Assembly: GCF_000368265.1 (NCBI RefSeq)
Contig: NZ_KB851219.1
Location: 263,920-327,919, forward strand
DNA: 64,000 bases
Direction of reading: 5' to 3'
From: Acinetobacter brisouisimilis
GTDB taxonomy: Bacteria > Pseudomonadota > Gammaproteobacteria > Pseudomonadales > Moraxellaceae
Below, in pieces: positions 24,436-32,609 of this stretch. Within the stretch, counting starts at the first letter, position 1. The number at the start of each line of letters is the position of its first letter. The notes under the pieces are model-generated. The model searched no databases. It was not told the origin of the DNA and saw nothing but the letters and a program-made list of their open reading frames with translations. A program made the translations under genes and the position numbers.

Positions 24436-27218
24436 GCCACTAACTCTTCATTTAATTCTTTCATTAATGGCATCAGTTTTTCTCGACCAAAAACCTCTGC
24501 CGCTTTAAATGCCCCACCATGACTTGCTAATGAACCTAACTTAAAATCATTTGGTGTCAGCTGACAGCTATTCGCAATATGATCTTTCATCAAACGTAAC
24601 CATGTCATCTGCTCATCATTAAAAGCAGTCGCATTATTGGCATTATGTCTAAAAACCCACTTCTGAAAACGTTTATCAACTTCTTCACTAAATGGTGAAA
24701 GCTCACGGTCTAACCCAGATGCAAAACGAACCAAAGATAATAAATCGGTTAATTTTCGTTGAGTATTTACACCTTTGACCTGACTGCCTTTGACTCGTTC
24801 ATAAGCAGACCACAAACGTTCAGTGGTCAATAATAGTGGGGGACGGCTGAGTTTATCATGAAGCTCTTGAATCATGCTCAAGGTCAATTCGCGACGTTGA
24901 TAAGGTTGGTCATAAAAGAAACTTAAAGCTTCAATCTCTTCACGGTTCTCTTTTAGATATGATTCAAACTTTTCGATATTTTCTTGAGCTTTCTGTTCTA
25001 CATTTTCAGAAAAACCTCGATTAATCACCTTATCCAAATTAACTGTATCAATGATTTGCTCAGCATCTTTTTTATCAATGAGTAGGTTTCTCAAATTTGG
25101 ATCATCAAAGACATGATAGGCCTGTTCAAGCAACTCAGTCATTTTGTCTACATACTGTTGCTCTGAAATAGAATCCTCATCTAAAACGTGCCCCTGCAAC
25201 GCTTCTTCAGCAATAATGGCCTGATTAATCGTATCGGGATCAACTGCATTTAAAATCGCTTCAGTAATCTGTTTTAAACTTTTACCATGGGTGAGTTGGC
25301 TAATCTTAGTTTGAGTTTCAGCATCTAAATTTTTGTTAAGGCGAATGAGTCGATTCGCTAAACTTAAGGCTGTATCTTCGTCAACATCACCAATAATAAT
25401 GACATCCATAAGCTGCTTTAAGGCTGTGGTTGGTTTGCGCTCTAATTGGCGACTCTCGGTCTTTTGTGATTTTTCTACACCCACAGCATCGATGATCACA
25501 AATCGAGTTTTGGCTCCGCTAGCACTTTGTGAGACTTTCTTTAAGCCATCTTCATCTAAACTACGAACACCACGACCTTTCATCTGTTCGTAATAGCCTT
25601 TAGAACGAACATCCCGCATAAAGAGTAAAACTTCTAAAGGTTTTACATCTGTACCTGTGGCAATCATGTCCACAGTCACGGCAATACGAGGGTTATATTC
25701 GTTACGGAAATCGCTGAGTACACCATCAGGATCTTTGGCGCTATAGGTTACTTTTTCACAAAACTCATTGCCTTTACCATACTCTTCACGAACGATATTA
25801 ATAATGTCATCTGCATGACTATCTGACTTTGCAAAGATTAACGTTTTAGGGACTTCCTGACGATCTGGGAAAATTTCTTGACTCACAGCTCGTTTCATTT
25901 CACGAATGATGTTGCGAATTTGACTGGGATTAACCACATCTTTGTCTAGATCTTTATGCGTATACACAATATCTTGATCAGCCTCGACTAAGCGCTTTGC
26001 ACGAGTTTGGCGATTACGACGATCAATCCATTGCTTAGCTCGAATACTTTGGCCTTTTTTAGTAATTTCCGTTTCAATTTCATAGATGTCATAACCTACA
26101 TTGACCCCATCAATGACGGATTGTTCATAACTATATTGTGCAACAATATTCTCATTAAAGAAGCCGTAGGTTCGTTTATCTGGTGTTGCACTTAGACCAA
26201 TCAAGAATGCATCAAAGTAGTCGAGTACCTGTTTCCATAAATTGTAAATACTGCGGTGACATTCATCGATGATAATAAAATCAAAAGATTCGATAGGGAC
26301 GTTAGGATTGTATTGAATCAGCTTTTTAGATAATCGAGCAGTTTCTTCTATTGTATTCAATTCATTAAAATTTATATCTTCATCACTTTCATCTAGTTTT
26401 TCACCAGATAAAATCGAGTACATACGTTGAATCGTAGAAATACAAACATCGGCTTTAGTATCTAAAGTCGAAGACATCAATCTTTGAACGTTATAGAGTT
26501 CAGTGAACTTACGCTTATCATCAGGTGGGGTAAAAGCCATAAACTCTTGGTGAGCTTGCTTACCTAAGTTGCGTGTATCAACCAAAAATAGAATTCGTTT
26601 CGCATTCGCAAATTTAAGCAGGCGATAAACAGAAGAAATGGCTGTAAATGTTTTACCAGCACCCGTAGCCATGTGAATGAGTGAACGAGGTTGTTGTTGG
26701 GCTAGGGATTGCTCAAGTCCAGTGATCGCATTAATTTGGCAATCACGCAGATTATCAGTGACTAAAGGAGGCATCTCCCGAAGGTGCTGGCGCAAAGTTT
26801 TCTTTTTTTTGTCCAACTCGTTTAGATATTCAGGTCTATAAAAGTAAAAAAGTTCCCTTGATCGAGGTTCAGGATCTCGTCTGTCTGTAAATCGAATAAT
26901 TTGCGAAGTCGCTTGGAATAAAAAAGGGAGAGCATCATATTCTTTTTTTGTTTTAAAGCCAGAGGTTGCATATCGCTTGGTTTGACGCTCATGAGTTGTG
27001 ATATTTTCACCTGCTTTATCACGCTTAGCTTCAATCACACCGACAGGAAGGCGATTTACAAAGAGAATGTAATCAGCAGGACCTGTTTTGGTTTGGAATT
27101 CACGAACAGCGATACCTAAGGCAGCACTAGGATTAAAATCTTTTTTATCGACAACAACCCATCCAGCAGCTTTTAACTTTTGATCAATAATGATTCGAGC
27201 TTTATCTTCGGGTGTCAT
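24432..27218 (-). CDS. hsdR: Type I restriction endonuclease subunit HsdR
   Basis: 928 residues. N-terminal nuclease domain with the PD-(D/E)xK residues Asp49 in GPADYI and Glu63/Lys65 in VIEAKRD. SF2 translocase follows: Walker A MATGAGKT (183-190), DEAD-type IIDECHRS (316-323), motif VI region YYEQMKGRGVRSLD. The C-terminal EcoEI-type helical domain contacts the methylase core. It cuts DNA lacking methylation at HsdS sites. It is the first gene of the operon hsdR-hsdS-ptuA-ptuB-hsdM; a perfect inverted repeat lies 8 bases upstream of its ATG. Confidence 0.95.
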   Translation of the reverse strand: MTPEDKARIIIDQKLKAAGWVVVDKKDFNPSAALGIAVREFQTKTGPADYILFVNRLPVGVIEAKRDKAGENITTHERQTKRYATSGFKTKKEYDALPFLFQATSQIIRFTDRRDPEPRSRELFYFYRPEYLNELDKKKKTLRQHLREMPPLVTDNLRDCQINAITGLEQSLAQQQPRSLIHMATGAGKTFTAISSVYRLLKFANAKRILFLVDTRNLGKQAHQEFMAFTPPDDKRKFTELYNVQRLMSSTLDTKADVCISTIQRMYSILSGEKLDESDEDINFNELNTIEETARLSKKLIQYNPNVPIESFDFIIIDECHRSIYNLWKQVLDYFDAFLIGLSATPDKRTYGFFNENIVAQYSYEQSVIDGVNVGYDIYEIETEITKKGQSIRAKQWIDRRNRQTRAKRLVEADQDIVYTHKDLDKDVVNPSQIRNIIREMKRAVSQEIFPDRQEVPKTLIFAKSDSHADDIINIVREEYGKGNEFCEKVTYSAKDPDGVLSDFRNEYNPRIAVTVDMIATGTDVKPLEVLLFMRDVRSKGYYEQMKGRGVRSLDEDGLKKVSQSASGAKTRFVIIDAVGVEKSQKTESRQLERKPTTALKQLMDVIIIGDVDEDTALSLANRLIRLNKNLDAETQTKISQLTHGKSLKQITEAILNAVDPDTINQAIIAEEALQGHVLDEDSISEQQYVDKMTELLEQAYHVFDDPNLRNLLIDKKDAEQIIDTVNLDKVINRGFSENVEQKAQENIEKFESYLKENREEIEALSFFYDQPYQRRELTLSMIQELHDKLSRPPLLLTTERLWSAYERVKGSQVKGVNTQRKLTDLLSLVRFASGLDRELSPFSEEVDKRFQKWVFRHNANNATAFNDEQMTWLRLMKDHIANSCQLTPNDFKLGSLASHGGAFKAAEVFGREKLMPLMKELNEELVA

Positions 27219-27225
27219 GCATGCC

Positions 27226-27266
27226 CTTTATAAGTATATATATTTAAAAGAAGTATACTTATAAAG
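27226..27266. promoter_or_regulatory. Perfect 13-bp inverted repeat in front of hsdR
   Basis: CTTTATAAGTATA (27226-27238) and TATACTTATAAAG (27254-27266), 15-base spacer, ending 8 bases before the hsdR start codon. It is too close to the start for a terminator of the upstream HEPN gene to be its only role, and lacks a T-tract. An operator or a translation-blocking hairpin is plausible. Confidence 0.55.
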
Positions 27267-27294
27267 TTTTAGAAGTTGAACTCGGACTTTAGAT

Positions 27295-28137
27295 TTATTC
27301 TCTTGTTTGGATAGAGATTGCTTCTTTTTCGAGTAAATATAATTCGTTAATGAGTAAAAACTCACGGTATTGATGAACTAGATTTTCATCTTTTTCTCGA
27401 TGTGCTCTAGCATTACGAAATGCCATGTATGTGCCTGTAAATAAATTTACTCTTCCTTTGATTTCTGCACTATCTGGTACTTTCCATGTTAATAAAGCAT
27501 TTTCACCTTGAAATGCTTGAGAGAAAAGTTTCGTGCTGTGATCTTTCAGCAGCCCAGTCCGTTCCCTAAGAATATCTTCCAGTCGTTTATAAGCTTTTAG
27601 AAGAGCTGAGTCTGGATCTTGTTTAAAGAGTAAAGCTAGATCAAAAATTCTATCATCAATGATTGAGTATGGAAGTTCTAGAGGATAGTAGCGTTTAGTA
27701 TTATAAACTTCTGAAACTTCCGTTCTGAAGGGATAGATATAGTCGTGTAGACGTATTGGACGAATAATTTCTTGACGAAATAATGAGTCGATATCTACAT
27801 CACTAAGTGAAGAATGATTTAATTTATTGAGAGTTTTTGAATTAACTAAGATTTCTTCAGTTTCAATTTGATGTTTTTCTAAAAGGCTGAGAGCCGTAGC
27901 TAAGCCTTTGGCCCCTTCGCCTGAGTAACCAGATGCAAAACCTGAACGTATAACAAAATAAGAATCAAAAATATCTTTAATAATCAATGCATGATTTTGA
28001 TTATTAGTTAGCAATAGAGCATGGGTGAGGTTGGAGTTAGTTTGAATCAAATTACCGAGGCTAACTAGACATCTTTGAGTAATGCCTTTTTCACCTAAGT
28101 ATTCAATATGGTAAAAATTTTCAGGTTTTAGCAGCAT
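27295..28137 (-). CDS. TIGR02391-like HEPN-domain protein
   Basis: 280 residues. The C-terminal half (RIFDLALLFKQDPDSALLKA, then the helix YKRLEDILRERTG and FTGTYMAFRNARAHRE) matches the TIGR02391/Ymh family and carries the HEPN ribonuclease motif R-x4-H as RNARAH (241-246). HEPN RNases act in abortive infection and toxin-antitoxin systems. The N-terminal half has the conserved-looking SGFASGYSGEGAKGLATALS (65-84), a motif I do not place in a named family. It lies between fic and hsdR on the same strand, with 117 and 76 bases either side; it probably has its own promoter. Confidence 0.75.
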   Translation of the reverse strand: MLLKPENFYHIEYLGEKGITQRCLVSLGNLIQTNSNLTHALLLTNNQNHALIIKDIFDSYFVIRSGFASGYSGEGAKGLATALSLLEKHQIETEEILVNSKTLNKLNHSSLSDVDIDSLFRQEIIRPIRLHDYIYPFRTEVSEVYNTKRYYPLELPYSIIDDRIFDLALLFKQDPDSALLKAYKRLEDILRERTGLLKDHSTKLFSQAFQGENALLTWKVPDSAEIKGRVNLFTGTYMAFRNARAHREKDENLVHQYREFLLINELYLLEKEAISIQTRE

Positions 28138-28253
28138 GATAATGATAGTTATGTCATTGTTATTAATAATATAATGCTTTAAAAGTATATTGAAATCAAT
28201 AGGTAATGAAAATTAGCTAAATGTAGTGAGATTATGATTTAAAGTTTATTTTA

Positions 28254-28985
28254 TTAAATCCCTAAAACCACTAGATAAGGCTTAAACCCCTCTAATACAG
28301 CATCTGTAACCAATTGAATGAACTTTTCAGTTTGACCAAAGGCCATCCATTGATCTAGTGCTTCATAATAGGCAAGGCGATTCTCAACAGTGATTACACA
28401 AGGTGGGTAGCCTGCTTTCATTAGCTCCAAATTCATAAGTAGCCGAGAAGTACGTCCATTACCATCGATAAAAGGATGAATTCCCACAAAGTCAGCATGT
28501 ACTTTAGCAGCACGTTCAATAGGATGTAGTTGGTTTCCATCAGCATTATACCAGTCGACAAACTGAGCCATTTTGTCATTCAGTAGTGTGTAGTCAGGAG
28601 GATTTGATGTTGCACCTGAAATCAGTACATTCTGTTGTCGATAACGCCCAGCATTGTCATCATCAATATTCTTTAAAATGAGTTGATGAATATTACGAAT
28701 TTGCCATTCTGAAAAAGGTTCATCTTTCCGAATGATATCTTCAACGTAATAAATTGCATCACGGTGATTGATGGCTTCAAAGTGCTCACGTAGTGCCTTG
28801 CCACCAACAGTAATCCCTTCTAGAACAACCTTAGTTTCAAGCAAAGTCAGTGTATTGCCTTCAATTGCATTGGAGTGATATGTCCAACGCAGGATTAAAT
28901 CTTCCTGTAAATTTTTGACAATAGAAGGGGCAAGAGGACGATGTTGATCCAATTTGTGTTTTAAAACATCAATATTTTCAAACAT
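28254..28985 (-). CDS. Fic family protein (AMPylase)
   Basis: 243 residues. Active-site motif HPFIDGNGR at 170-178 and the autoinhibitory helix motif S-x3-E-G in HSNAIEGN (37-44) N-terminal to the fold, which makes it a class II Fic with internal inhibition. The beta-hairpin flap region precedes it (RYRQQNVLISG). Fic enzymes transfer AMP to target proteins; in islands they often act as toxins or regulators of DNA-associated proteins. It is not accompanied by a separate antitoxin gene, as expected for class II. Located between the integrase and the HEPN gene. Confidence 0.9.
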   Translation of the reverse strand: MFENIDVLKHKLDQHRPLAPSIVKNLQEDLILRWTYHSNAIEGNTLTLLETKVVLEGITVGGKALREHFEAINHRDAIYYVEDIIRKDEPFSEWQIRNIHQLILKNIDDDNAGRYRQQNVLISGATSNPPDYTLLNDKMAQFVDWYNADGNQLHPIERAAKVHADFVGIHPFIDGNGRTSRLLMNLELMKAGYPPCVITVENRLAYYEALDQWMAFGQTEKFIQLVTDAVLEGFKPYLVVLGI

Positions 28986-29052
28986 AGCTCTGCCACAACA
29001 CGATAAAAATCAAAAGTAAATCATAACTGAATCTTGGTTTTAAGCATATATT

Positions 29053-29090
29053 GATTATTGTGATGGGCTTTTTAGCCCATCACAATAATC
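29053..29090. repeat. Perfect 17-bp inverted repeat overlapping the integrase stop codon
   Basis: GATTATTGTGATGGGCT (29053-29069) and AGCCCATCACAATAATC (29074-29090), loop TTTT. The hairpin encodes the last eleven residues of the integrase (DYCDGLKSPSQ) and its stop. There is no T-tract on either side, so it is not a standard terminator. Confidence 0.85.
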
Positions 29091-30272
29091 TGCCCATATC
29101 TGCATCATCACTTTTCGCTTTTCTAAATGCTTGGTGCGGTTATATGCACGACCATGCATATCTTTGACTTGATGAGCGAGTTGTTGCTCAATCAGTTCAA
29201 TTGGAAACTCTAAAACTTCCTCTAAAATGGTACGTGCAGAGGCACGAAAGCCATGCCCACAGACTTGTTCACTGGTATAGCCTAGGCGACGTAATGCTTG
29301 ATTAATTGTATTTTCAGACATTGGCTTTAAGTTAGATGTTGTTGCAGGAAAAACATATTCACTTTTATGCCGAGTAATTTGAGAAAGTTCCGAAAGCAAA
29401 TGAATCACCTGCGTGGATAGGGGAACAATATGCTGGACACCTGTCTTTAATTTTGTTTTTGGTGGGGTATAACACCATAGCCCTTTTTCAAGATCAATAT
29501 CTTGCCATTTTGCATGTCTTAACTCGCCTGGCCGTACAAACACTAATGGTGCAATTCGTAATGCATAGCGTGTAATAGCTGAGCCTTCATAGTGATCGAT
29601 ATCTTGAAGGAGTAAAGCAAAGTCCTTGGGTTCAACTAATGCTGCCATATGCTTTGCACGAGGGGTTTTAAGAGCACCTCGCAAATCTTGGGTTGGATCA
29701 CGTTCACATAAACCAATTGATACGGCGTAACGTAAAATCTGACCACATTTCACTTTAACTTTTTTGGCTGTTTCTAATTTTCCTTCTTTTTCATAAAGCT
29801 GACAAACTTTAAGCACATCCATTGGTTTGATCTCATGCACGGGCATTTTTCCGATATGCTGATTAATCACTTCCAGTAGTCGTTGCTGCCCCTTTACAGT
29901 AGATGCAGCAAAATCTTGTTTGGCAAACCATTCTGTTGCAACTTCTAAGAAAATATTCTTATTTGCATTTAATATCTCGTTCTCAATTCTTTTTTTCTCA
30001 GTTTGAGGATCAATGTCTTGAGCAAGCAAAGTACGCGCATCTTCACGTCGACTTCGTGCTTCAGCCAACGTAACCATAGGGTAGGAGCCAAAACTTAAGG
30101 AGTTTCTTCTTTTGCTATAGGGACGTGAATAATCAAACCTCCAAGTTTTTTCACCAGTTTTGGAAATGATTAAAAATAGACCATGACCATCAGCTAATTT
30201 CTGAATTTTTGCAGGATCAGCTTTGAGAGTCTTAATCTTTGTATCTGTAAGTGGAATAACGATTTTTGGCAT
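29055..30272 (-). CDS. P4-like tyrosine integrase
   Basis: 405 residues. The N-terminal DUF4102 arm-binding domain (LTDTKIKTLKADP, then KLADGHGLFLIISKTGEKTW and FGSYPMVTLAEAR) is followed by the SAM-like core-binding domain and the catalytic domain, with Arg247 (FVRPGELRHAKW), His340-Arg343 (HGFRASA), His367 (LAHQ) and nucleophile Tyr377 (GRAYNRT). It integrates elements at the 3' end of tRNA genes. It is transcribed away from tRNA-Arg(CCT), 175 bases from the tRNA 3' end, the classical arrangement at an island end. The island therefore lies to the left. All catalytic residues are present, so it should be active. Confidence 0.95.
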   Translation of the reverse strand: MPKIVIPLTDTKIKTLKADPAKIQKLADGHGLFLIISKTGEKTWRFDYSRPYSKRRNSLSFGSYPMVTLAEARSRREDARTLLAQDIDPQTEKKRIENEILNANKNIFLEVATEWFAKQDFAASTVKGQQRLLEVINQHIGKMPVHEIKPMDVLKVCQLYEKEGKLETAKKVKVKCGQILRYAVSIGLCERDPTQDLRGALKTPRAKHMAALVEPKDFALLLQDIDHYEGSAITRYALRIAPLVFVRPGELRHAKWQDIDLEKGLWCYTPPKTKLKTGVQHIVPLSTQVIHLLSELSQITRHKSEYVFPATTSNLKPMSENTINQALRRLGYTSEQVCGHGFRASARTILEEVLEFPIELIEQQLAHQVKDMHGRAYNRTKHLEKRKVMMQIWADYCDGLKSPSQ

Positions 30273-30328
30273 TTTTGCGGTATAGGTTTGTATGGTTAGT
30301 AGACTTACCGTAAAAAATACCGCAAAAA
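30272..30328. promoter_or_regulatory. Inverted repeat flanking the integrase promoter
   Basis: TTTTTGCGGTAT (30272-30283) and ATACCGCAAAAA (30317-30328) are perfect 12-bp inverted copies, one touching the start codon. They may be integrase/excisionase arm sites or an autoregulatory operator. Confidence 0.55.
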
Positions 30329-30447
30329 AATCTAAATTCCAATAGGATATTTTGTACTTGGATAGATGGTATTTTTGTTTAAATAATTGATTTTGATTAT
30401 TATATAAATCCAGAATGGACAGAAAAATATGAAAATAAACACTAAAT

Positions 30448-30470
30448 TGGTGCGGTCTGCGGGACTCGAA
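30448..30470. other. Inferred attachment site at the tRNA-Arg 3' end
   Basis: P4-type integrases recombine in the 3' part of the adjacent tRNA gene. The exact crossover is unknown. I found no second copy of this sequence in the window by eye, so the other boundary is probably left of position 1. Confidence 0.4.
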
Positions 30471-30523
30471 CCCACGTCGGTCGCTTAGGAGGCAACTGCT
30501 CTATCCAGTTAAGCTAAGACCGC
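30448..30523 (-). tRNA. tRNA-Arg (anticodon CCT)
   Basis: 76 bases including an encoded CCA. Acceptor stem GCGGTCT/AGACCGC, anticodon stem GTTGC/GCGAC with loop CTCCTAA giving anticodon CCU, T-arm with GGTTCGAGTCC. It reads AGG codons. It is a single tRNA used as integration site. Confidence 0.95.
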
Positions 30524-30561
30524 AGCTCAGGCGTTACTCTACCGCAAACCTTCATAAAAAA

Positions 30562-30588
30562 AAAGTTATTGCGGAGCAATAACTTTTT
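30562..30588. terminator. Terminator of the permease gene
   Basis: AAAGTTATTGC (30562-30572) / GCAATAACTTT (30576-30586), loop GGA, with T-runs in both directions. It ends the minus-strand permease transcript before the tRNA. Confidence 0.85.
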
Positions 30589-30645
30589 AAAAATACTCAG
30601 AAAATCAGGTTTTGATGAGATAATACGGTCTCTAACCCATTTTCC

Positions 30646-32001
30646 TTAAGATTTTTTAGCAGCAAGCATTTTAAAGAGCATAAACATCAGCGCAATCCAA
30701 ATCGGAAGCATAATCACAGACTCTTTAAAGCCTTGCATCCACATGATGTAAAGCACAACCACGATAAAAGCTAAAACAATATAGTTGGTGATCGGGTATA
30801 ACAATGAAGGATATTTAGTTTTAATTCCTTCGCTAATCATTGCCTTTTTAAATTTCAAATGGGTCAGTGCAATCATTGCCCAGTTCAGAACCAAAGCCCC
30901 AACGACAATATACATGAGGTGACCTAAAGCATCCTCAGGAACAAAGTAGTTCAATAACACACAAGCAAAAATCAGTAGCGCTGAAAATAACACGGCAGGA
31001 ATTGGCGTACCTTGTTTATTGACTTTCAGGAACACTTTTGGTGCATTGCCTTGTTCTGCCAAACCAAACAACATACGGCTGTTGGCATACATGCCACTGT
31101 TATATACAGAGAGCGCTGCTGTTAAAATAATGAAGTTCAGAATACTCGCAGCCCAGCCAATACCTAACTGGCTGAAAATCATCACGAATGGGCTTTTGTC
31201 TAAACCACCAAGTTGTAGTTTGTCCCAAGGCACAAGTGATAATAAAATCGTGAGTGAACCGACATAGAAAATCAGAACACGGAAAACCACCTGATTAATC
31301 GCTTTCGGAATGGTTTTTTCTGGTTGCTCAGCTTCTGCCGCTGCCATACCAATCAGTTCAATTCCACCGAAGGCAAACATGATAAAGGCAAGCATGTAAA
31401 ATAGACCACTAAAGCCTTTCGGGAAGAAACCACCATGGGTCCATAGATTGGTAACCGTTGAACCTGAGCTTGGGGCAGCTGTGACTAATAATACAATTCC
31501 GAAAATAATCATGGCAATTACGGCTGTGACTTTAATAATTGCAAGCCAGAACTCGGATTCGCCATAGAATTTGACATTGCCTAAGTTGACTAAGGTAATG
31601 ACAATAAAGAAGAAAAGCACCGACACCCACGCAGGGATAAATGGCCACCAGTAGTGAATATATTTTGCAACGGCTGTTAATTCAGACATTGCCACTAAAA
31701 TATATAAAATCCAGTAATTCCAGCCTGTTAAAAAACCTGGAAAATTTCCCCAATACTTATACGCAAAATGACTGAATGAACCTGTCGTTGGTTCATGAAC
31801 AATCATTTCCCCGAGTTGACGCATAATTAAAAATGCAATTAAACCACCAATTGCATAGCCTAAAATAATCGATGGCCCAGCAGATTGGATGACTTGTGCG
31901 GAACCTAGAAACAGACCCGTACCAATTGCACCACCCATTGCAATCAGTTGGATATGTCTGTTTTTTAAGCCACGCTGTAATTTCGATGACTCGTTACTCA
32001 A
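30646..32001 (-). CDS. aroP: Aromatic amino-acid permease (AroP/PheP-like)
   Basis: About 451 residues, APC family with 12 membrane segments. LQRGLKNRHIQLIAMGGAIG (then TGLFLGS), FSHFAYKYWG and ALSVYNSGMYANSRMLFGLA closely follow E. coli AroP as I know it. It is a proton-coupled importer of Phe/Tyr/Trp; the exact substrate is not certain. No ATG is available: I place the start at the TTG giving LSNESSK (32001), with TGAG upstream, which fits the length of AroP N-termini; the TTG at 32025 is the alternative. This is the first core gene right of the island. Confidence 0.85.
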   Translation of the reverse strand: MSNESSKLQRGLKNRHIQLIAMGGAIGTGLFLGSAQVIQSAGPSIILGYAIGGLIAFLIMRQLGEMIVHEPTTGSFSHFAYKYWGNFPGFLTGWNYWILYILVAMSELTAVAKYIHYWWPFIPAWVSVLFFFIVITLVNLGNVKFYGESEFWLAIIKVTAVIAMIIFGIVLLVTAAPSSGSTVTNLWTHGGFFPKGFSGLFYMLAFIMFAFGGIELIGMAAAEAEQPEKTIPKAINQVVFRVLIFYVGSLTILLSLVPWDKLQLGGLDKSPFVMIFSQLGIGWAASILNFIILTAALSVYNSGMYANSRMLFGLAEQGNAPKVFLKVNKQGTPIPAVLFSALLIFACVLLNYFVPEDALGHLMYIVVGALVLNWAMIALTHLKFKKAMISEGIKTKYPSLLYPITNYIVLAFIVVVLYIMWMQGFKESVIMLPIWIALMFMLFKMLAAKKS

Positions 32002-32245
32002 AATGGTATGCTCAGTAATCCACAAGATTGTGTATTGTAATAGATTGCTATAATTTAGCCTAGCCTTATGAATGACTGGTTGATGTGCAACTTTTGTATG
32101 ATAACTTTTTGAAAATAATAAATATTTTTTGATTAAAAATTACTCTATTTTCAATCTTGGTTGTGTATTTTGCTGAGATCGCTCAGATATTTTTGAAAAA
32201 AAACAACAATCAGGCGATAATGCTTTTTATTTTGAGATGATTAAT

Positions 32246-32587
32246 ATGACAATTCCTGCTTGTCCAAAGTGCCAATCTGAATATACCTATGCCGATGGTG
32301 AATTATTGATTTGCCCAGAATGTTCTTATGAATGGAAAGAAGGCGAGGTAGCTGCTGAACAAGCTGAGCAAGTTGTCGATGCACATGGTCAAGTCTTGCA
32401 AGATGGCGACAGCGTCACTGTAATTAAAGATCTAAAAGTCAAAGGCTCATCATTAGTCGTCAAAGTTGGTACCAAAGTGAAAGGTATTCGTTTGCTTGCT
32501 GATGCGAGTGATGGTCACAATATCGATTGTAAAATCAATGGTATTGGAGCGATGAAGCTTAAATCAGAATTTGTTAAAAAAGCGTAA
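32246..32587 (+). CDS. yjdM: Zinc-ribbon protein YjdM (PhnA)
   Basis: 113 residues from the ATG at 32246 (GAG nine bases before); an ATG at 32237 is also in frame. The N-terminal zinc ribbon [21 protein letters not shown] has two CxxC knuckles, followed by the KOW-like PhnA domain ([19 protein letters not shown], then GTKVKGI). The small soluble protein was once linked to alkylphosphonate use; its true role is unknown. It overlaps the open frame, but not the likely start, of ispA. Confidence 0.9.
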   Translation: MTIPACPKCQSEYTYADGELLICPECSYEWKEGEVAAEQAEQVVDAHGQVLQDGDSVTVIKDLKVKGSSLVVKVGTKVKGIRLLADASDGHNIDCKINGIGAMKLKSEFVKKA

Positions 32588-32609
32588 TTTCAATATATCC
32601 GAGGCAGGT

